Positions 1 to 9,032 of a stretch of DNA of 36,740 bases are shown here, piece after piece (position 1 is the stretch's first letter; every line of letters starts with the position of its first letter). Origin of the DNA: Methanobacteriaceae archaeon UBA349 (lineage in GTDB: Archaea; Methanobacteriota; Methanobacteria; Methanobacteriales; Methanobacteriaceae); NCBI GenBank assembly GCA_002509745.1, contig DAWK01000113.1, positions 1 to 36,740 on the forward strand, read 5' to 3'. The notes below the pieces were generated by a model. That model searched no databases. It worked only from the letters and a program-made list of their open reading frames with translations, and was not told where the DNA came from. A program made the translations under genes and the position numbers.

Positions 1-405
1 TGTTATCCAGAAAGGCTTAAAAAAATATTAAATTTGGTAGATTATGTGGGAATTGATGTAAAATCACCATTTGATAAATATGAAAAAATTGTAGGGTCCG
101 ATATTGGAGATAATGTTGAAAAATCTCTAGAAGTAGTTTTAAATTCAGATTCAACATTTTTAGAATGTAAAACTACTTATGTACCTGGCCTTATTTCATT
201 TGAAGATATAAAACAGATTTCAAGAGAGATAGAATGTGATTTATATACCATTCAGCAATTTAGAAATAGAGTTGTACTTGATCCAGAATTAGAAAATACG
301 CCCAGCCCCTCTCCTCAAGAACTTAGAAAAATGGCAGAAAGCATAAAACCTGTTTTAAAGAAAGTAAAAATCAAAACTGCCGAATTTGGGGAAGAAATAA
401 TATAA
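1..405 (+). CDS. nrdG: anaerobic ribonucleoside-triphosphate reductase activating protein, C-terminal part
   Basis: The gene runs in from the left edge, so only about the last 134 residues are present. What remains begins CYPERLKKIL and contains the segment VDYVGIDVKSPFDKY, typical of the C-terminal half of archaeal radical-SAM activases of class III ribonucleotide reductase, followed by a QQFRNR segment near the end. The radical-SAM CxxxCxxC motif would lie upstream, outside the window. In the family the enzyme uses S-adenosylmethionine and a [4Fe-4S] cluster to install the glycyl radical on NrdD, enabling anaerobic dNTP synthesis in the cytoplasm. The assignment is from recall of the family's C-terminal pattern. 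Another radical-SAM activase is possible but less likely. Confidence 0.72.
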   Translation, partial: CYPERLKKILNLVDYVGIDVKSPFDKYEKIVGSDIGDNVEKSLEVVLNSDSTFLECKTTYVPGLISFEDIKQISREIECDLYTIQQFRNRVVLDPELENTPSPSPQELRKMAESIKPVLKKVKIKTAEFGEEII

Positions 406-539
406 AATATATTAGAAAATATTTTAATAAAAATATTTTAATATCTAGTCTATTAACTAAATCTATCAACCAACCTAAATTAAATTAAATTCATTATAAA
501 TCAACAAAAAATCATCATTTAGCTGCTAGGAGGAAACAA

Positions 540-1673
540 TTGCCAATTTTATCATTTGGAAGCCGCAATATCGATCTTATAACTGGTAAAAAAACCATGA
601 CCATTCGTAAGTTATGGAAAAAACCTCTTAAAGTAGGTGACAGACTGCATTGCTACTGGAATTTAGTTTCAAAGGAGCGAAACAAAATTTTTGAGGCAGA
701 AGTAGTGGATGTTGAAGTTTTAAAATTTGAAAATCTGATTAAAAACGACAAATTAGCACAAGAAGAAGGTTTTAAGAACGCATCTGACTTGGCCAGTGAA
801 TTTAAAAAGATGTACTTAGATGAAATAAAGAAAGATACATTATTCCAAGTCATAAGATTTAAGAAACTTCCTATTAAAGACTGGGAAGGTGAAAAAATTG
901 ATGAAAAGGCAATGATAACTCAAAGGGCAGATATATTATTTGATTCTGGAAAATATGATAAATCTGCTATGTGTTATACTGCTGCTCTAAAATTCGATCC
1001 CAGCGATATTTACATTTTAAATAAAAAGGGAGACAACCTTACCCGGCTCGGGAAATTTGATGAAGCATTAAATTGTTATAATAAGGCTTTGAAAATAGAA
1101 CCTGAAAATGAATACATACTAAATAATAAAGCCATAACTCTTTTGAATTCAGGCCATCCTTATGACGCCCTGAAATGCAGTGATAAAGCCGTGCAAATCG
1201 ATCCTAAAAACGCAGTAATACTCTATTGGAGAGGATTTATACTAGAAATGCTGGGGAAAACTTATGAAGCCCTAGAAACATATAATAACGTTCTAAAAAT
1301 TGATTCAGACAATCCTGAAGTTTGGAATGCTCGTGGAAATCTTTTAACCGATATGGGAGAAACTGAAAAGGCGCTTGAAGCATATGATAAAGCATTAGAA
1401 CTGGTTTTAGAGGATGAACCTACTGCAACTGCATGGAATAGAAAAGGAAATGCTCTTTTGGAGTTGGGACGATTTAAAGAAGCATTGAACTGTTATGAAG
1501 AAGCATTGAAATTAGATAAGAAAAATGATGCAATATGGGGCAATAAAGGTGTGGTTTTAATGGAATTAAGCCGTTTTCAGGAAGCTGTAGATGCATTTAA
1601 TAAATCTTTACTCATAAATTCTCAAAATGACGATGCTAGAGTGTTACGTGATGAATGTCTTGAAAACCTTTAA
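540..1673 (+). CDS. ASCH-domain protein fused to seven TPR repeats
   Basis: 377 aa, TTG start placed by a strong AGGAGG site at 528-533. Residues 1 to about 117 look like an ASCH (PUA-like) domain: a beta-rich opening (PILSFGSRNIDLITGKKT), then KPLKVGDRLHCYW and a closing strand before residue 118. ASCH domains are thought to bind RNA or nucleotides. From about residue 125 there are seven tetratricopeptide units of roughly 34 residues with the usual W/Y-x-x-K-G and A-x-x-x-Y/F-x-x-A-L pattern, for example GKFDEALNCYNKALKIEP. TPR arrays act as protein-binding scaffolds, so a nucleic-acid-binding head on a protein-binding tail is the simple inference. It stands alone, with no operon partner. 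The domain calls are good; the cellular role is unknown. Confidence 0.75.
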   Translation: MPILSFGSRNIDLITGKKTMTIRKLWKKPLKVGDRLHCYWNLVSKERNKIFEAEVVDVEVLKFENLIKNDKLAQEEGFKNASDLASEFKKMYLDEIKKDTLFQVIRFKKLPIKDWEGEKIDEKAMITQRADILFDSGKYDKSAMCYTAALKFDPSDIYILNKKGDNLTRLGKFDEALNCYNKALKIEPENEYILNNKAITLLNSGHPYDALKCSDKAVQIDPKNAVILYWRGFILEMLGKTYEALETYNNVLKIDSDNPEVWNARGNLLTDMGETEKALEAYDKALELVLEDEPTATAWNRKGNALLELGRFKEALNCYEEALKLDKKNDAIWGNKGVVLMELSRFQEAVDAFNKSLLINSQNDDARVLRDECLENL

Positions 1674-2267
1674 ACATATTTTTCTATCAAACCCATGCGC
1701 CAATAATTCTCCTTTAAAAATTAAATAAGATGCAATTAATCTTATTTCAAAATTTTTAAAGAAAAATAAGAGTTATTAATAAACACCCCCCACATAAAAG
1801 TGCCCATTAATTAGTTTAAGATATTTTAGCACCTCAAAATTTCATACATGCTTGTTAAATTTTTGGTTTAACATATTACTAATCAATCATAAAGTATTTA
1901 ATATTTGAATCATTATTCTATATTTTTACAGACTATAATCCAGTTTTTCAGAGATTTTACCTTTTTAGCATCGAATATTTAACTCAATTCTCCAATGGAA
2001 ATACTGAAAGTCTTTTTTAATATTTTTATCGCTTAAAGAAGATTTAATTATCTTTAAAGGCTATTTTAAATGATTTAAAAATTAAAAACATTTAAATAGT
2101 GAATTCACTACACATAGGTATACTGAAACAAATTAGTAGTGTATTCCACTTGGAAAAATTTGTTTAGGCTATTTTCTAAGATAATTTATTTATTAAAACT
2201 AATTCTAAAAGTTTTTGAATCTAAAATTTTTGAATATATAAAAATTTCAATACTTGAGTGATATTTT
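1674..2267. other. 594-bp AT-rich non-coding region
   Basis: No reading frame with a credible start and ribosome binding site was seen. The stretch is very AT-rich. Its only notable structures are a perfect 14-bp palindrome at 2097-2110 and a related imperfect palindrome at 2138-2150, both listed separately. It probably carries the promoter of the secreted zinc-ribbon gene that follows. Confidence 0.5.
2097..2150. promoter_or_regulatory. paired palindromes, candidate operator
   Basis: Positions 2097-2110 read TAGTGAATTCACTA, a perfect 14-bp palindrome. About 41 bp further on, 2138-2150 reads AGTGTATTCCACT, which keeps the AGTG...CACT arms. The pair lies about 120-170 bp ahead of the start codon at 2268. 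Two related dyads at near-integral helical spacing suggest a repressor or activator site. No regulator for it is identified. Confidence 0.35.
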
Positions 2268-2768
2268 ATGGAAAAAAATATTGAGCCGCCCACGCGGCTT
2301 TTATTATATTCGGCTATTCTACTATTTTGCGCTCTTATTTTTTCTAGCGCATCTTTTGCAGTCGACAACACAAAGGAAGTTAAAAACCAAAAAGATATCA
2401 TATCCGGATGGTTTAAACCATCTGGCCCTGGATCAAGCCATTATGAATATAAATGGCATTATAAATATTGGGTAAATGAATGCCCCGTCTGTCATACCCA
2501 TACTATGGCTTATAACCCTAAAGGAGTTGCTGAAGCAGAATTAACCTGTTTGAAATGTTCTGCTGATTTTGATGGGGTTACGGGCATAGAAAAACAGTAC
2601 AATCCTCGATGGAGATTAACTCCTGCTTCCCAACCAAAAGAAGAAAAAACAGTTGTGGAAGCTGCAGAGATAGTGACTCTGGCCAAAATTTCCCGACCCA
2701 CCTTGCTATTAAATAAATGGCAAATTTGGAAATACAACCACTCAATTCCAATCCCTGGAGGATCTTAA
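2268..2768 (+). CDS. predicted secreted or membrane-anchored zinc-ribbon protein
   Basis: 166 aa. Residues about 9-32 form a hydrophobic signal or anchor segment (LLLYSAILLFCALIFSSASF) ending in AVDN, consistent with export. The mature part has aromatic stretches (KWHYKYW) followed by two cysteine knuckles, CPVCHTH and CLKC, spaced like a zinc ribbon. Between them sits YNPKGVAEAEL, with DFDGVTG directly after the second. I have seen a similar knuckle pair in methanobacterial cell-surface proteins, but I cannot name a function. The ATG at 2268 is preceded by a weak GTGAT site at 2259-2263. It stands alone behind a candidate operator pair. It could be a small envelope-associated protein. Confidence 0.6.
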   Translation: MEKNIEPPTRLLLYSAILLFCALIFSSASFAVDNTKEVKNQKDIISGWFKPSGPGSSHYEYKWHYKYWVNECPVCHTHTMAYNPKGVAEAELTCLKCSADFDGVTGIEKQYNPRWRLTPASQPKEEKTVVEAAEIVTLAKISRPTLLLNKWQIWKYNHSIPIPGGS

Positions 2769-2910
2769 ATCTGTTAAATGGTGCAATTCACCATTTATTA
2801 ATTTTAAATTAATTCCATTATTTAATTATTATTAAATTTTATTTATTTTGTTTTATTTTATTAAAAAGAGTTTTTTATACAAATTTATCGCTTAATTAAC
2901 CAAAAAAAGC

Positions 2911-2984
2911 ATTTATTATATTAAATAATATCTTAATTTAGACCATAGTATTTATTACTCTAAATTAAAAATAATATAATAAAT
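2911..2984. repeat. long imperfect inverted repeat
   Basis: The left arm at 2911-2942 and the right arm at 2959-2984 are complementary except for a six-base gap. The inner ten bases (TTAATTTAGA / TCTAAATTAA) and outer twelve (ATTTATTATATT / AATATAATAAAT) match exactly. It lies just upstream of the small gene at 3017. It may be a terminator-like hairpin or a remnant of a small transposable element; base composition here is extremely AT-rich, which raises the chance of coincidence. Confidence 0.4.
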
Positions 2985-3016
2985 CCTGGGTTTAATATGA
3001 TTATTTTAGTAAACCA

Positions 3017-3286
3017 ATGCAGATCTTTAAAACTTCAGCCATGAAAGAAGAAAATTTCAGTGCAGAGCTGCTTCCAGCAGTTTATAATATTTTGAATCCC
3101 TTGCAAGATAGGGGAATGGTCCCACTGGTATTTAGATTCCACTTAGGCGGCCTTATAAATGAAGATGAAGATGATGTGTTGCTAGATATAGAAGAAATTC
3201 TAATTAATAGTGGATGGATAATTCAGGACCCCAGAAGCAGACTTTTAATGGTTAGTGACAAATTGAGGGAATTTATTGAAGAATAA
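3017..3286 (+). CDS. small hypothetical protein
   Basis: 89 aa, acidic and probably helical, with no domain I recognise. The middle (GMVPLVFRFHLGGLINEDED) followed by LLDIEEILINSGWII and DKLREFIEE resembles a small winged-helix or effector-type fold, but that is only an impression. The start is uncertain: neither the ATG at 3017 nor the one at 3041 has a convincing ribosome binding site. It is immediately followed by a decayed membrane protein gene in the same direction. Confidence 0.4.
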   Translation: MQIFKTSAMKEENFSAELLPAVYNILNPLQDRGMVPLVFRFHLGGLINEDEDDVLLDIEEILINSGWIIQDPRSRLLMVSDKLREFIEE

Positions 3287-3291
3287 AGTAA

Positions 3292-4154
3292 AAAAAGCCA
3301 TTTATTTTTCTAAAAATAGGATCAATCTGCCTCCAGGATGGTTTTTCTGGAAAATCAACAACAATTGGGCCGTTTATTACCAGTGTGATCTTAAAAAATC
3401 CTGAAGAAAAATTAATATATTGGGAATCTAGAGAAGCCCGTAAACATCATTTCACTCTGGATAAAAGCTCAGGATAAACTTGGTGGGCACCAGGTGCTAT
3501 TGGATGGTGGATAGGAATTTTATTTGCCATGGGAGCATTATTTTTTGGATTAGGTTCATTTCCACCATATCATTCCATGGTTGGTAATTTTTATAATGGT
3601 TTAACCTTTTTATAGGGTCTCTCTTTTTCACCATTGCCACATTTTTACAGTATTTAGAAATAATTAATAGTCCACACCAGCCTCCCGGGCAAAAATTGAA
3701 AGAAAAGTTTCATTTACTGTCTTTAGAACCACGGCGTATAGACTGGTGGTCCAGTGTAGTACAGTTCGTAGGAACACTATTTTTTAATATGAATACCTTA
3801 AAATCAATGCACCAATCTCTTTCCATGTCCCAAATAGACCATCTGGTCTGGTATCCCGATATTTTCGGCTCCATTTGCTTTTTAATAGCCAGTGGCCTGG
3901 TATGGATAGAAGTAGGACATTCATTACTTTCCTGGAACCCCCAGAGTATTTCCTGGAGAATTGCATTTTTAAATCTTTTAGGTTCGATTGCCTTTGGTGT
4001 TTCTGCAATTTCAGCTTATGTCATGCCGGCCACGGGACTCCCTAAAAATGAATTTCTAGTAGCCACCGGAACATTTGTAGGGGCGGTGTGTTTTTCATTG
4101 CGGAGGTATTATTACTTCCAGAGAGAACCGATGAAAATGAAATGGTGCCATTAA
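3292..4154 (+). pseudogene. YrhK-like membrane protein, broken by a stop and a frameshift
   Basis: The remains read through two frames. The first part (from about 3292) encodes SVILKNPEEKLIYWESREAR and then meets a TAA at 3475-3477. Without that stop the frame continues TWWAPGAIGWWIGILFAMGA..., a membrane segment, until a TAG at 3613. Shifting by one base in the T tract at 3607-3611 restores the frame (GSLFFTIATFLQYLEI) and leads into the uninterrupted stretch ending at 4154, with further membrane helices (VVQFVGTLFFNMN, LIASGLVW, GSIAFGVSAI). The W-E-S-R start, repeated G-S-L-F-F units and total of about 285 residues match YrhK-type multi-helix proteins of unknown function. The downstream part alone (3696-4154) would be 152 aa. 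An alternative frame near 3319-3400 is also open, so the true 5' end is unclear. Confidence 0.65.
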
Positions 4155-4320
4155 ACCATGAAGCAAGTCTTAAATCATGAAATAGATTGTTCAAGTAAAA
4201 ATAAATAGCAAGTCAATAAAATCAATTATAAACTAAAAATAAGAAAAATAAAAAAGAATAATATAATTATAAAATTTTTTCAAAAAATAACAGGTTTAAA
4301 AATCCTATATTAACATCATA

Positions 4321-5712
4321 TTAATATAATAGAGTTGGATTCTCCCTTTCTTTATGGTTACTAATTTTTTGTTTTTCCAAATACTCATAGGCCTCCATTA
4401 TATCATCTAAAAGAGAATCGACCATGTCTCTACCAAAGTTTTCTTTTATGACCATTCTCAGTACGGCCACATCCTGTGCATTTTCAGGTAAGGTATAAGC
4501 CGGAATTATCCAACCTTTCTCCCTTAATTTTTCTGAAAGTTGAAAAACCGTGAAATCTGCATCTTTAAGGCCAACAGCCACTAGTGGAAACATAACTTCT
4601 TTGTTAATAATTTCAAATTTGCCTGATTTCTCTAATTTTCCGGCCAGATGCTTGCAGTTTTGAAGCATGTTTTCCATTATATCTTTATATCCGCTTTTGC
4701 CCAGCCTAAGGAAATTATAGTATTGGGCCACAATGGTGCTGCTTCCTTTGGAAAAATTGAGAGAATAATTAGGCATGAGTCCCCCCAAATAGTTTACCTT
4801 GAAAATTAGCTCTTCTGGGAGATCAGTTTTATCTTTAAATACTAACCAACCTACTCCAGGATATACCAGACCATATTTATGGCCTGAAACATTTATAGAG
4901 CGTACTTGTTCCAAGCGAAAATCCCATGAAAGATCAGGGTAAATAAAAGGAGCTATAAATCCTCCACTGGCACCATCAACATGTATGGGTATGTCCCATC
5001 TTTTTTTTTCTTTTATATCCATTAAAAGGTCATTAATTTCATTAATAGGATCCATTTGGCCAGTGAATGTTGTTCCAATTACCGTACCCACACATATGGT
5101 ATTTTCATCTATTTGTTTGGCTACTTCTTCGGCCGTTACAATATATGTATCCTTTGCCAAAGGAATTAAACGAAGCTCCACGTCGAAATACAGTGCAAAT
5201 TTTTCCCAAACAGTGTGTACATCCGCCCCCATTACAATATTTGGCTTATCAAAGGGTTTTCCTTCCGCTTTTCTGCGATTTTTCCAGGTCCATTTGTGGG
5301 CCAGAAGACCCAGCATAATGGCCTCAGAGGAGCCTATGGCACTGGTACCAATAGATTTACATTCATAAGGTGCGTTAAAAAGCCGAGCCAGCATATTAAT
5401 AACCCTATCTTGGATTTTAGAAGTTTGAGGGTATTCATCATTATCAATAAAGTTTTTTCCCATACTTTCCATTATTAATTTGTCTGCCTCGGGTTCCATC
5501 CAGGTAGTGACGAAACTGGCCAAATTGAGGGCTGGATTACCATCTAAATTTAATTCTTCATGTATTAATTGGTATGCTGCACGGGGAGGCATTCCTTCTT
5601 CACTAATTTCATATTTAGGTATGGATTCCGAAAAATAACGGCTCCCAAAAGTACTAGCTACTTCTCTCTCAGATTTCTTCATCTTTTTAAGATTTTTTTT
5701 CTTAGATAACAC
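4321..5712 (-). CDS. gadB: glutamate decarboxylase (PLP-dependent)
   Basis: About 463 aa, group II PLP-dependent decarboxylase of the GAD type. Family marks: [18 protein letters not shown] near the N-terminus, the cofactor region [17 protein letters not shown], and SGHKYGL, whose lysine forms the Schiff base with pyridoxal phosphate. The length fits bacterial and archaeal glutamate decarboxylases rather than the shorter methanogen tyrosine/aspartate decarboxylase MfnA (about 390 aa). The expected reaction is glutamate to 4-aminobutyrate plus CO2, consuming a proton. A GTG at 5721 is possible, but GGTGA lies right before the GTG at 5712, so I prefer 5712. It is divergent from the ThrE-type exporter gene at 5986. 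I see no gadC-type antiporter in the window. Confidence 0.88.
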   Translation of the reverse strand: MLSKKKNLKKMKKSEREVASTFGSRYFSESIPKYEISEEGMPPRAAYQLIHEELNLDGNPALNLASFVTTWMEPEADKLIMESMGKNFIDNDEYPQTSKIQDRVINMLARLFNAPYECKSIGTSAIGSSEAIMLGLLAHKWTWKNRRKAEGKPFDKPNIVMGADVHTVWEKFALYFDVELRLIPLAKDTYIVTAEEVAKQIDENTICVGTVIGTTFTGQMDPINEINDLLMDIKEKKRWDIPIHVDGASGGFIAPFIYPDLSWDFRLEQVRSINVSGHKYGLVYPGVGWLVFKDKTDLPEELIFKVNYLGGLMPNYSLNFSKGSSTIVAQYYNFLRLGKSGYKDIMENMLQNCKHLAGKLEKSGKFEIINKEVMFPLVAVGLKDADFTVFQLSEKLREKGWIIPAYTLPENAQDVAVLRMVIKENFGRDMVDSLLDDIMEAYEYLEKQKISNHKERENPTLLY

Positions 5713-5904
5713 TAAATTCACCCGCCGGTAATAGGAACTTAATTTAATCCCATTTAATAAAAAATAAAAGAATTAATTGCCCTATTTTCATAATAAGCAT
5801 ATATAATCATTAGTATACAACAATATAATTTATAATGAAACTTGTTTATTAAATTTCTCTTAGAATATCTTAAATTGATTAAGATCTAAATAAAATAACA
5901 GGAA

Positions 5905-5925
5905 AAAATTTAAATATATTTAATT
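5905..5925 (+). promoter_or_regulatory. TATA-box promoter of the ThrE-type exporter gene
   Basis: A purine-rich AAAAAA stretch followed by TTTAAATATATTTAA lies about 65-80 bp before the ATG at 5986, fitting an archaeal BRE/TATA promoter with a leader of roughly 40 nt. Called from composition and distance only. Confidence 0.45.
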
Positions 5926-5985
5926 ATAATTCCCTATTCTCAATTAATCCTGCGAATTTTATAATCCCATTTAGAGGAAATATAA

Positions 5986-7290
5986 ATGGATAAAAAAAAT
6001 AAAACAGACTTAAACGTCACTGAAAAGCAGCATAAAGGTAAAAAATTCAATCATGAACTTTTAGAATTCATGGCGGGTTTAGGTAAGTCCCTTACTTCTG
6101 CAGGAATATCTGTTACGGCTGTTCAATCAATTTTATATGATATAGCTAAAGCTTATGAAGTTAAGGCGGAAATACTTATTTTCACCACTTTTCTAATAAT
6201 AAAACTGGGAGATGAAGAATCACCTCCTTTAACCACCGTAAACCAAATATCCGGCCTTTCTCACCTAAATCAAGTTTCAGAACTTTATGAATTAATATAC
6301 TTAGCAGAAAAGGCAGAAATAACGCCAAAAGAAGGACAAGAACGTCTTAAAAAAATAACATGTCAAAAACACCGTTTCGGAGTTTTAGGGATAATATTCG
6401 GATATATCTTGTTTGCCTTGGGATTAGGAATGTTGTTACAACCTACCCCTCAACAATTACTTATTTCTGGACTATTAGGAGGAATAGTAAGTTTATTACT
6501 AATTTTAAGTGAAAATAAACCTCGATTAACACTTATTTTACCTGTACTAGCAGCATTCATAGTATCCAGCATATTATTTTGGGGAGTAAAAGAAGGACTA
6601 ATTTTAGTAGGGTCTTTCACCATCTTAGTTCCAGCTCTGGCCTATTTCTTACCAGGGGCCACCCTCACCACAGGTATGTTTGAGCTGGCCTCTGGAGACA
6701 TGATTTCTGGAGCAAGTAGAACTATATACGGTGTTACTATCTTGTTTTTACTATTATTTGGTGTTTTAATTGGTGTTCAGATTACTGGATTGTCTCAACA
6801 TGATCTAATTGTAAATTCAATTCCCATCAGCACTTTTGGATGGGTTCCATTAATTGGTATCCTTTTATTTGCTATGGGAATGTTTTTATTCATGTCAATG
6901 CGAACCAAAGACTTGCCCTGGGTTATATTGGTCCTTTACATCGCTTTTTTTGGTCAGCAAGTTGGAAACTATTTTATTGGGAGTTTTTTCGGTGCATTTT
7001 TAGGTTCTCTCTTTATGACAGTGAGCGGCACCCTAATCGGCCGTTCACCCAAAAGAACACCCAGTTTTGTATCCACCATATCTGCTTTTTGGTTCCTAGT
7101 TCCAGGATCTCTAGGATTCATTGGCCTGGCCACATTAATCGGGCAAAATTATTTTACAGCCGTAAATAATTTGATTTTACTTATTATGACTGTAGTGGCC
7201 ATATCATTGGGCCTTTTGATAGGTGCAGCCATTGCTGAGCCATTAAGATTACAGAAAATAAGGTCGAAATTGTATAAAGATAGCAAATAA
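5986..7290 (+). CDS. ThrE-type threonine/serine exporter family protein
   Basis: 434 aa. The N-terminal 130 residues form the soluble DUF1212 domain (LTSAGISVTAVQSILYDIAK, then EILIFTTFLIIKLGDEESPP). The rest is hydrophobic with about ten membrane helices, including FGVLGIIFGYILFALGLG and the characteristic LPGATLTTGMFELASGDMIS, and a closing VSGTLIGRSPKRTPSFVSTI. That fuses both ThrE halves in one chain, as in Corynebacterium ThrE. The family exports threonine and serine by proton motive force, but the substrate here is not proven. A GAGG site precedes the ATG. It is divergent from glutamate decarboxylase and close to a LysE-type gene, so amino-acid efflux is a local theme. Confidence 0.82.
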   Translation: MDKKNKTDLNVTEKQHKGKKFNHELLEFMAGLGKSLTSAGISVTAVQSILYDIAKAYEVKAEILIFTTFLIIKLGDEESPPLTTVNQISGLSHLNQVSELYELIYLAEKAEITPKEGQERLKKITCQKHRFGVLGIIFGYILFALGLGMLLQPTPQQLLISGLLGGIVSLLLILSENKPRLTLILPVLAAFIVSSILFWGVKEGLILVGSFTILVPALAYFLPGATLTTGMFELASGDMISGASRTIYGVTILFLLLFGVLIGVQITGLSQHDLIVNSIPISTFGWVPLIGILLFAMGMFLFMSMRTKDLPWVILVLYIAFFGQQVGNYFIGSFFGAFLGSLFMTVSGTLIGRSPKRTPSFVSTISAFWFLVPGSLGFIGLATLIGQNYFTAVNNLILLIMTVVAISLGLLIGAAIAEPLRLQKIRSKLYKDSK

Positions 7291-7368
7291 TGGAAAAATG
7301 GGAAAATAATTAATTTAAATAATTGATTTAATTGTAGTTGATTTGATTGTAAATTAATTTAATTTAAG

Positions 7369-7983
7369 TTATCCTATAATCAAATGGAGGCCATTCCACC
7401 ATAGATAAACCGCAAATACCAATAGCAGGACACCCATACATCGCATGATGTAAATATAGGATTTTCCCGTTAGAAAATCTCTTGATTTACCAACTAAAAC
7501 TGCTAACAATATTTTAGAGCCTATCAGAAATACATAGAATCCAAAAAAGAACCATATCGGAGAATAAGGATTTACTTGATAAGCCGCGATGGTAATTGGG
7601 CCCCCTACAGTTATCCAAAAGATATAGGGATTGGGACTTAGAAAATTCACAGCGGCCCCTTTCAAAAAAGATCTAGGTTCTTCCATATCAAAGTTTTCTT
7701 CAATTCCATGGGTTTTAAAGCTTTCATATGCCAAATAAACCAGATAAAATCCACCAATTATAGATATTAATCCTAAAATACTACTATTTTGAGATAAATA
7801 AGACAATAATAGTAAGGTAACAATTATAATTGGTATGTCCGTTATTATTGGTGCACAGGCCACTTTTATGCCTTCCCGGTAACCGTGTTTCAGGGTTTGA
7901 GATATTATTAACACCATTAGGGGGCCTGGAGAGAATCCAGCTGAAAATCCAAGGGATATCCCGGCAATTAAGAGTCCAATCAT
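7369..7983 (-). CDS. LysE family transporter
   Basis: 204 aa with six predicted membrane helices, the LysE/RhtB size and layout. The N-terminus carries the family signature GFSAGFSPGPLMVLIISQTL, followed by KHGYREGIKVACAPIITD. The middle holds FLKGAAVNFLSPNPYIFW, with the usual N-x-x-S/N-P. The family exports amino acids such as lysine, threonine or homoserine across the cytoplasmic membrane; substrate is not predictable here. The ATG at 7983 has a GGTG site upstream. It converges with the ThrE-type gene ending at 7290. Confidence 0.85.
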   Translation of the reverse strand: MIGLLIAGISLGFSAGFSPGPLMVLIISQTLKHGYREGIKVACAPIITDIPIIIVTLLLLSYLSQNSSILGLISIIGGFYLVYLAYESFKTHGIEENFDMEEPRSFLKGAAVNFLSPNPYIFWITVGGPITIAAYQVNPYSPIWFFFGFYVFLIGSKILLAVLVGKSRDFLTGKSYIYIMRCMGVLLLVFAVYLWWNGLHLIIG

Positions 7984-8154
7984 TAATACACCTTAATTAT
8001 TTGAAAAATTGAATAATAGTTTAAATTAAAAAAATAATGAAAATAACTTTATCTGCTATAAATCCTAAGCTAAATAATTAATAATAGATTTTAATGTTTA
8101 TTTTATAAAATAAATACATGCATAATATAGAATACGTAATAGATGTTTCTATTT

Positions 8155-8529
8155 TTAAATATTATCTTTTGTCTGCTTAAGAGCAAGTTCAACAACATCT
8201 TTTAATTCTATGTTTTCAAATGGTTTAAGTACGTACCCAAGAGGTTTTGTAGCTAAGGCACGTTCTTGAGTAGCATTTTCAGAATTAGCAGTCAAATATA
8301 TAAACGGAATATCCGATTTACGGAGCTCTTCCGCCGCAGTAATTCCATCAATATCTCCTTTTAATATAATATCCATTAAAACCAAATCTGGAAGCAGTTC
8401 TAATGATTTTTCAATTGCTTCCTCACCTCTACAAGCAATATAAACCACTTCATGGCCCAAGGCCTCCAGGGTGTATTTTAAGTCCATGGCACCTATGCCT
8501 TCATCTTCTACAATAAGAATTCTTGCCAA
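8155..8529 (-). CDS. stand-alone response regulator receiver protein
   Basis: 124 aa, a single CheY-like receiver with no output domain. Phosphorylation site: LVLMDIILKGDIDGITAAEE, where Asp of LMD is the acceptor. The acidic pair is EDE near the N-terminus (ILIVEDEG), the conserved Thr lies in FIYLTANS and the Lys in VLKPFEN. The sequence type (GHEVV...GEEAI) is the one found with methanogen HisKA_2 sensor kinases, and two such kinases lie about 3-7 kb away on the same strand, so it is a candidate partner by inference. TTG start at 8529, chosen because GGAGAT lies seven bases upstream. Confidence 0.88.
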   Translation of the reverse strand: MARILIVEDEGIGAMDLKYTLEALGHEVVYIACRGEEAIEKSLELLPDLVLMDIILKGDIDGITAAEELRKSDIPFIYLTANSENATQERALATKPLGYVLKPFENIELKDVVELALKQTKDNI

Positions 8530-8714
8530 ATTAGTATCTCCACATTATTAATTCAATATTCAGTATTGCTTTTTTTATAATATAAATTAGTACATTTTAA
8601 AGGCTTTTAAATTTTATATTTAGAATAAATTTTAATTTCCAGGCCAATTTTAGAAAAATTAATTTAATACATCCTACAAAAATAAAAAATAGTATAAAAT
8701 AGAGGGGTATTAAG

Positions 8715-8870
8715 ATGAATGACACTATGAATGGATTATTATTGATGGTATTAGGTGTATTGTTAGCTATTTTATATTTTGCACTGCCGCCACAGTGGTT
8801 TGTGTATGCCTACTGGGCAGCTATACTAATATTCGTGCTTTATGGGTTCTATATGTTCCGAAAAAGATAA
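8715..8870 (+). CDS. small two-helix membrane protein
   Basis: 51 aa. The peptide starts MNDTMNGLLL and has two hydrophobic segments, about residues 8-24 and 31-47, separated by PPQW, and ends in a basic MFRKR tail. A good GAGGGGT site at 8702-8708 precedes the ATG by seven bases, which supports real translation. Function is unknown. It sits before the DUF308 membrane protein in the same direction, about 160 bp apart. Confidence 0.6.
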   Translation: MNDTMNGLLLMVLGVLLAILYFALPPQWFVYAYWAAILIFVLYGFYMFRKR

Positions 8871-9032
8871 TATTTCCTAAAATTTTTTATTTTTATTTTC
8901 TCTGTCCGATTCAGTCTTCCATAAATAATTGCCAGATTTCTATTTTTACTATTTCATTTAAATAGTACAATTATATTAACTAAAACCTCCACATTAATAT
9001 TAAATAAAGCTTGTAAATAGGAGGAAATAGAT

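Noticed and set aside
4985..5368. Plus-strand reading frames inside glutamate decarboxylase
   Set aside because: They lie wholly inside a strongly supported minus-strand gene and show no domain or ribosome binding site.
5713..5721. GTG start of glutamate decarboxylase at 5721
   Set aside because: GGTGA lies within these bases and is better used as the site for GTG 5712; not proven.
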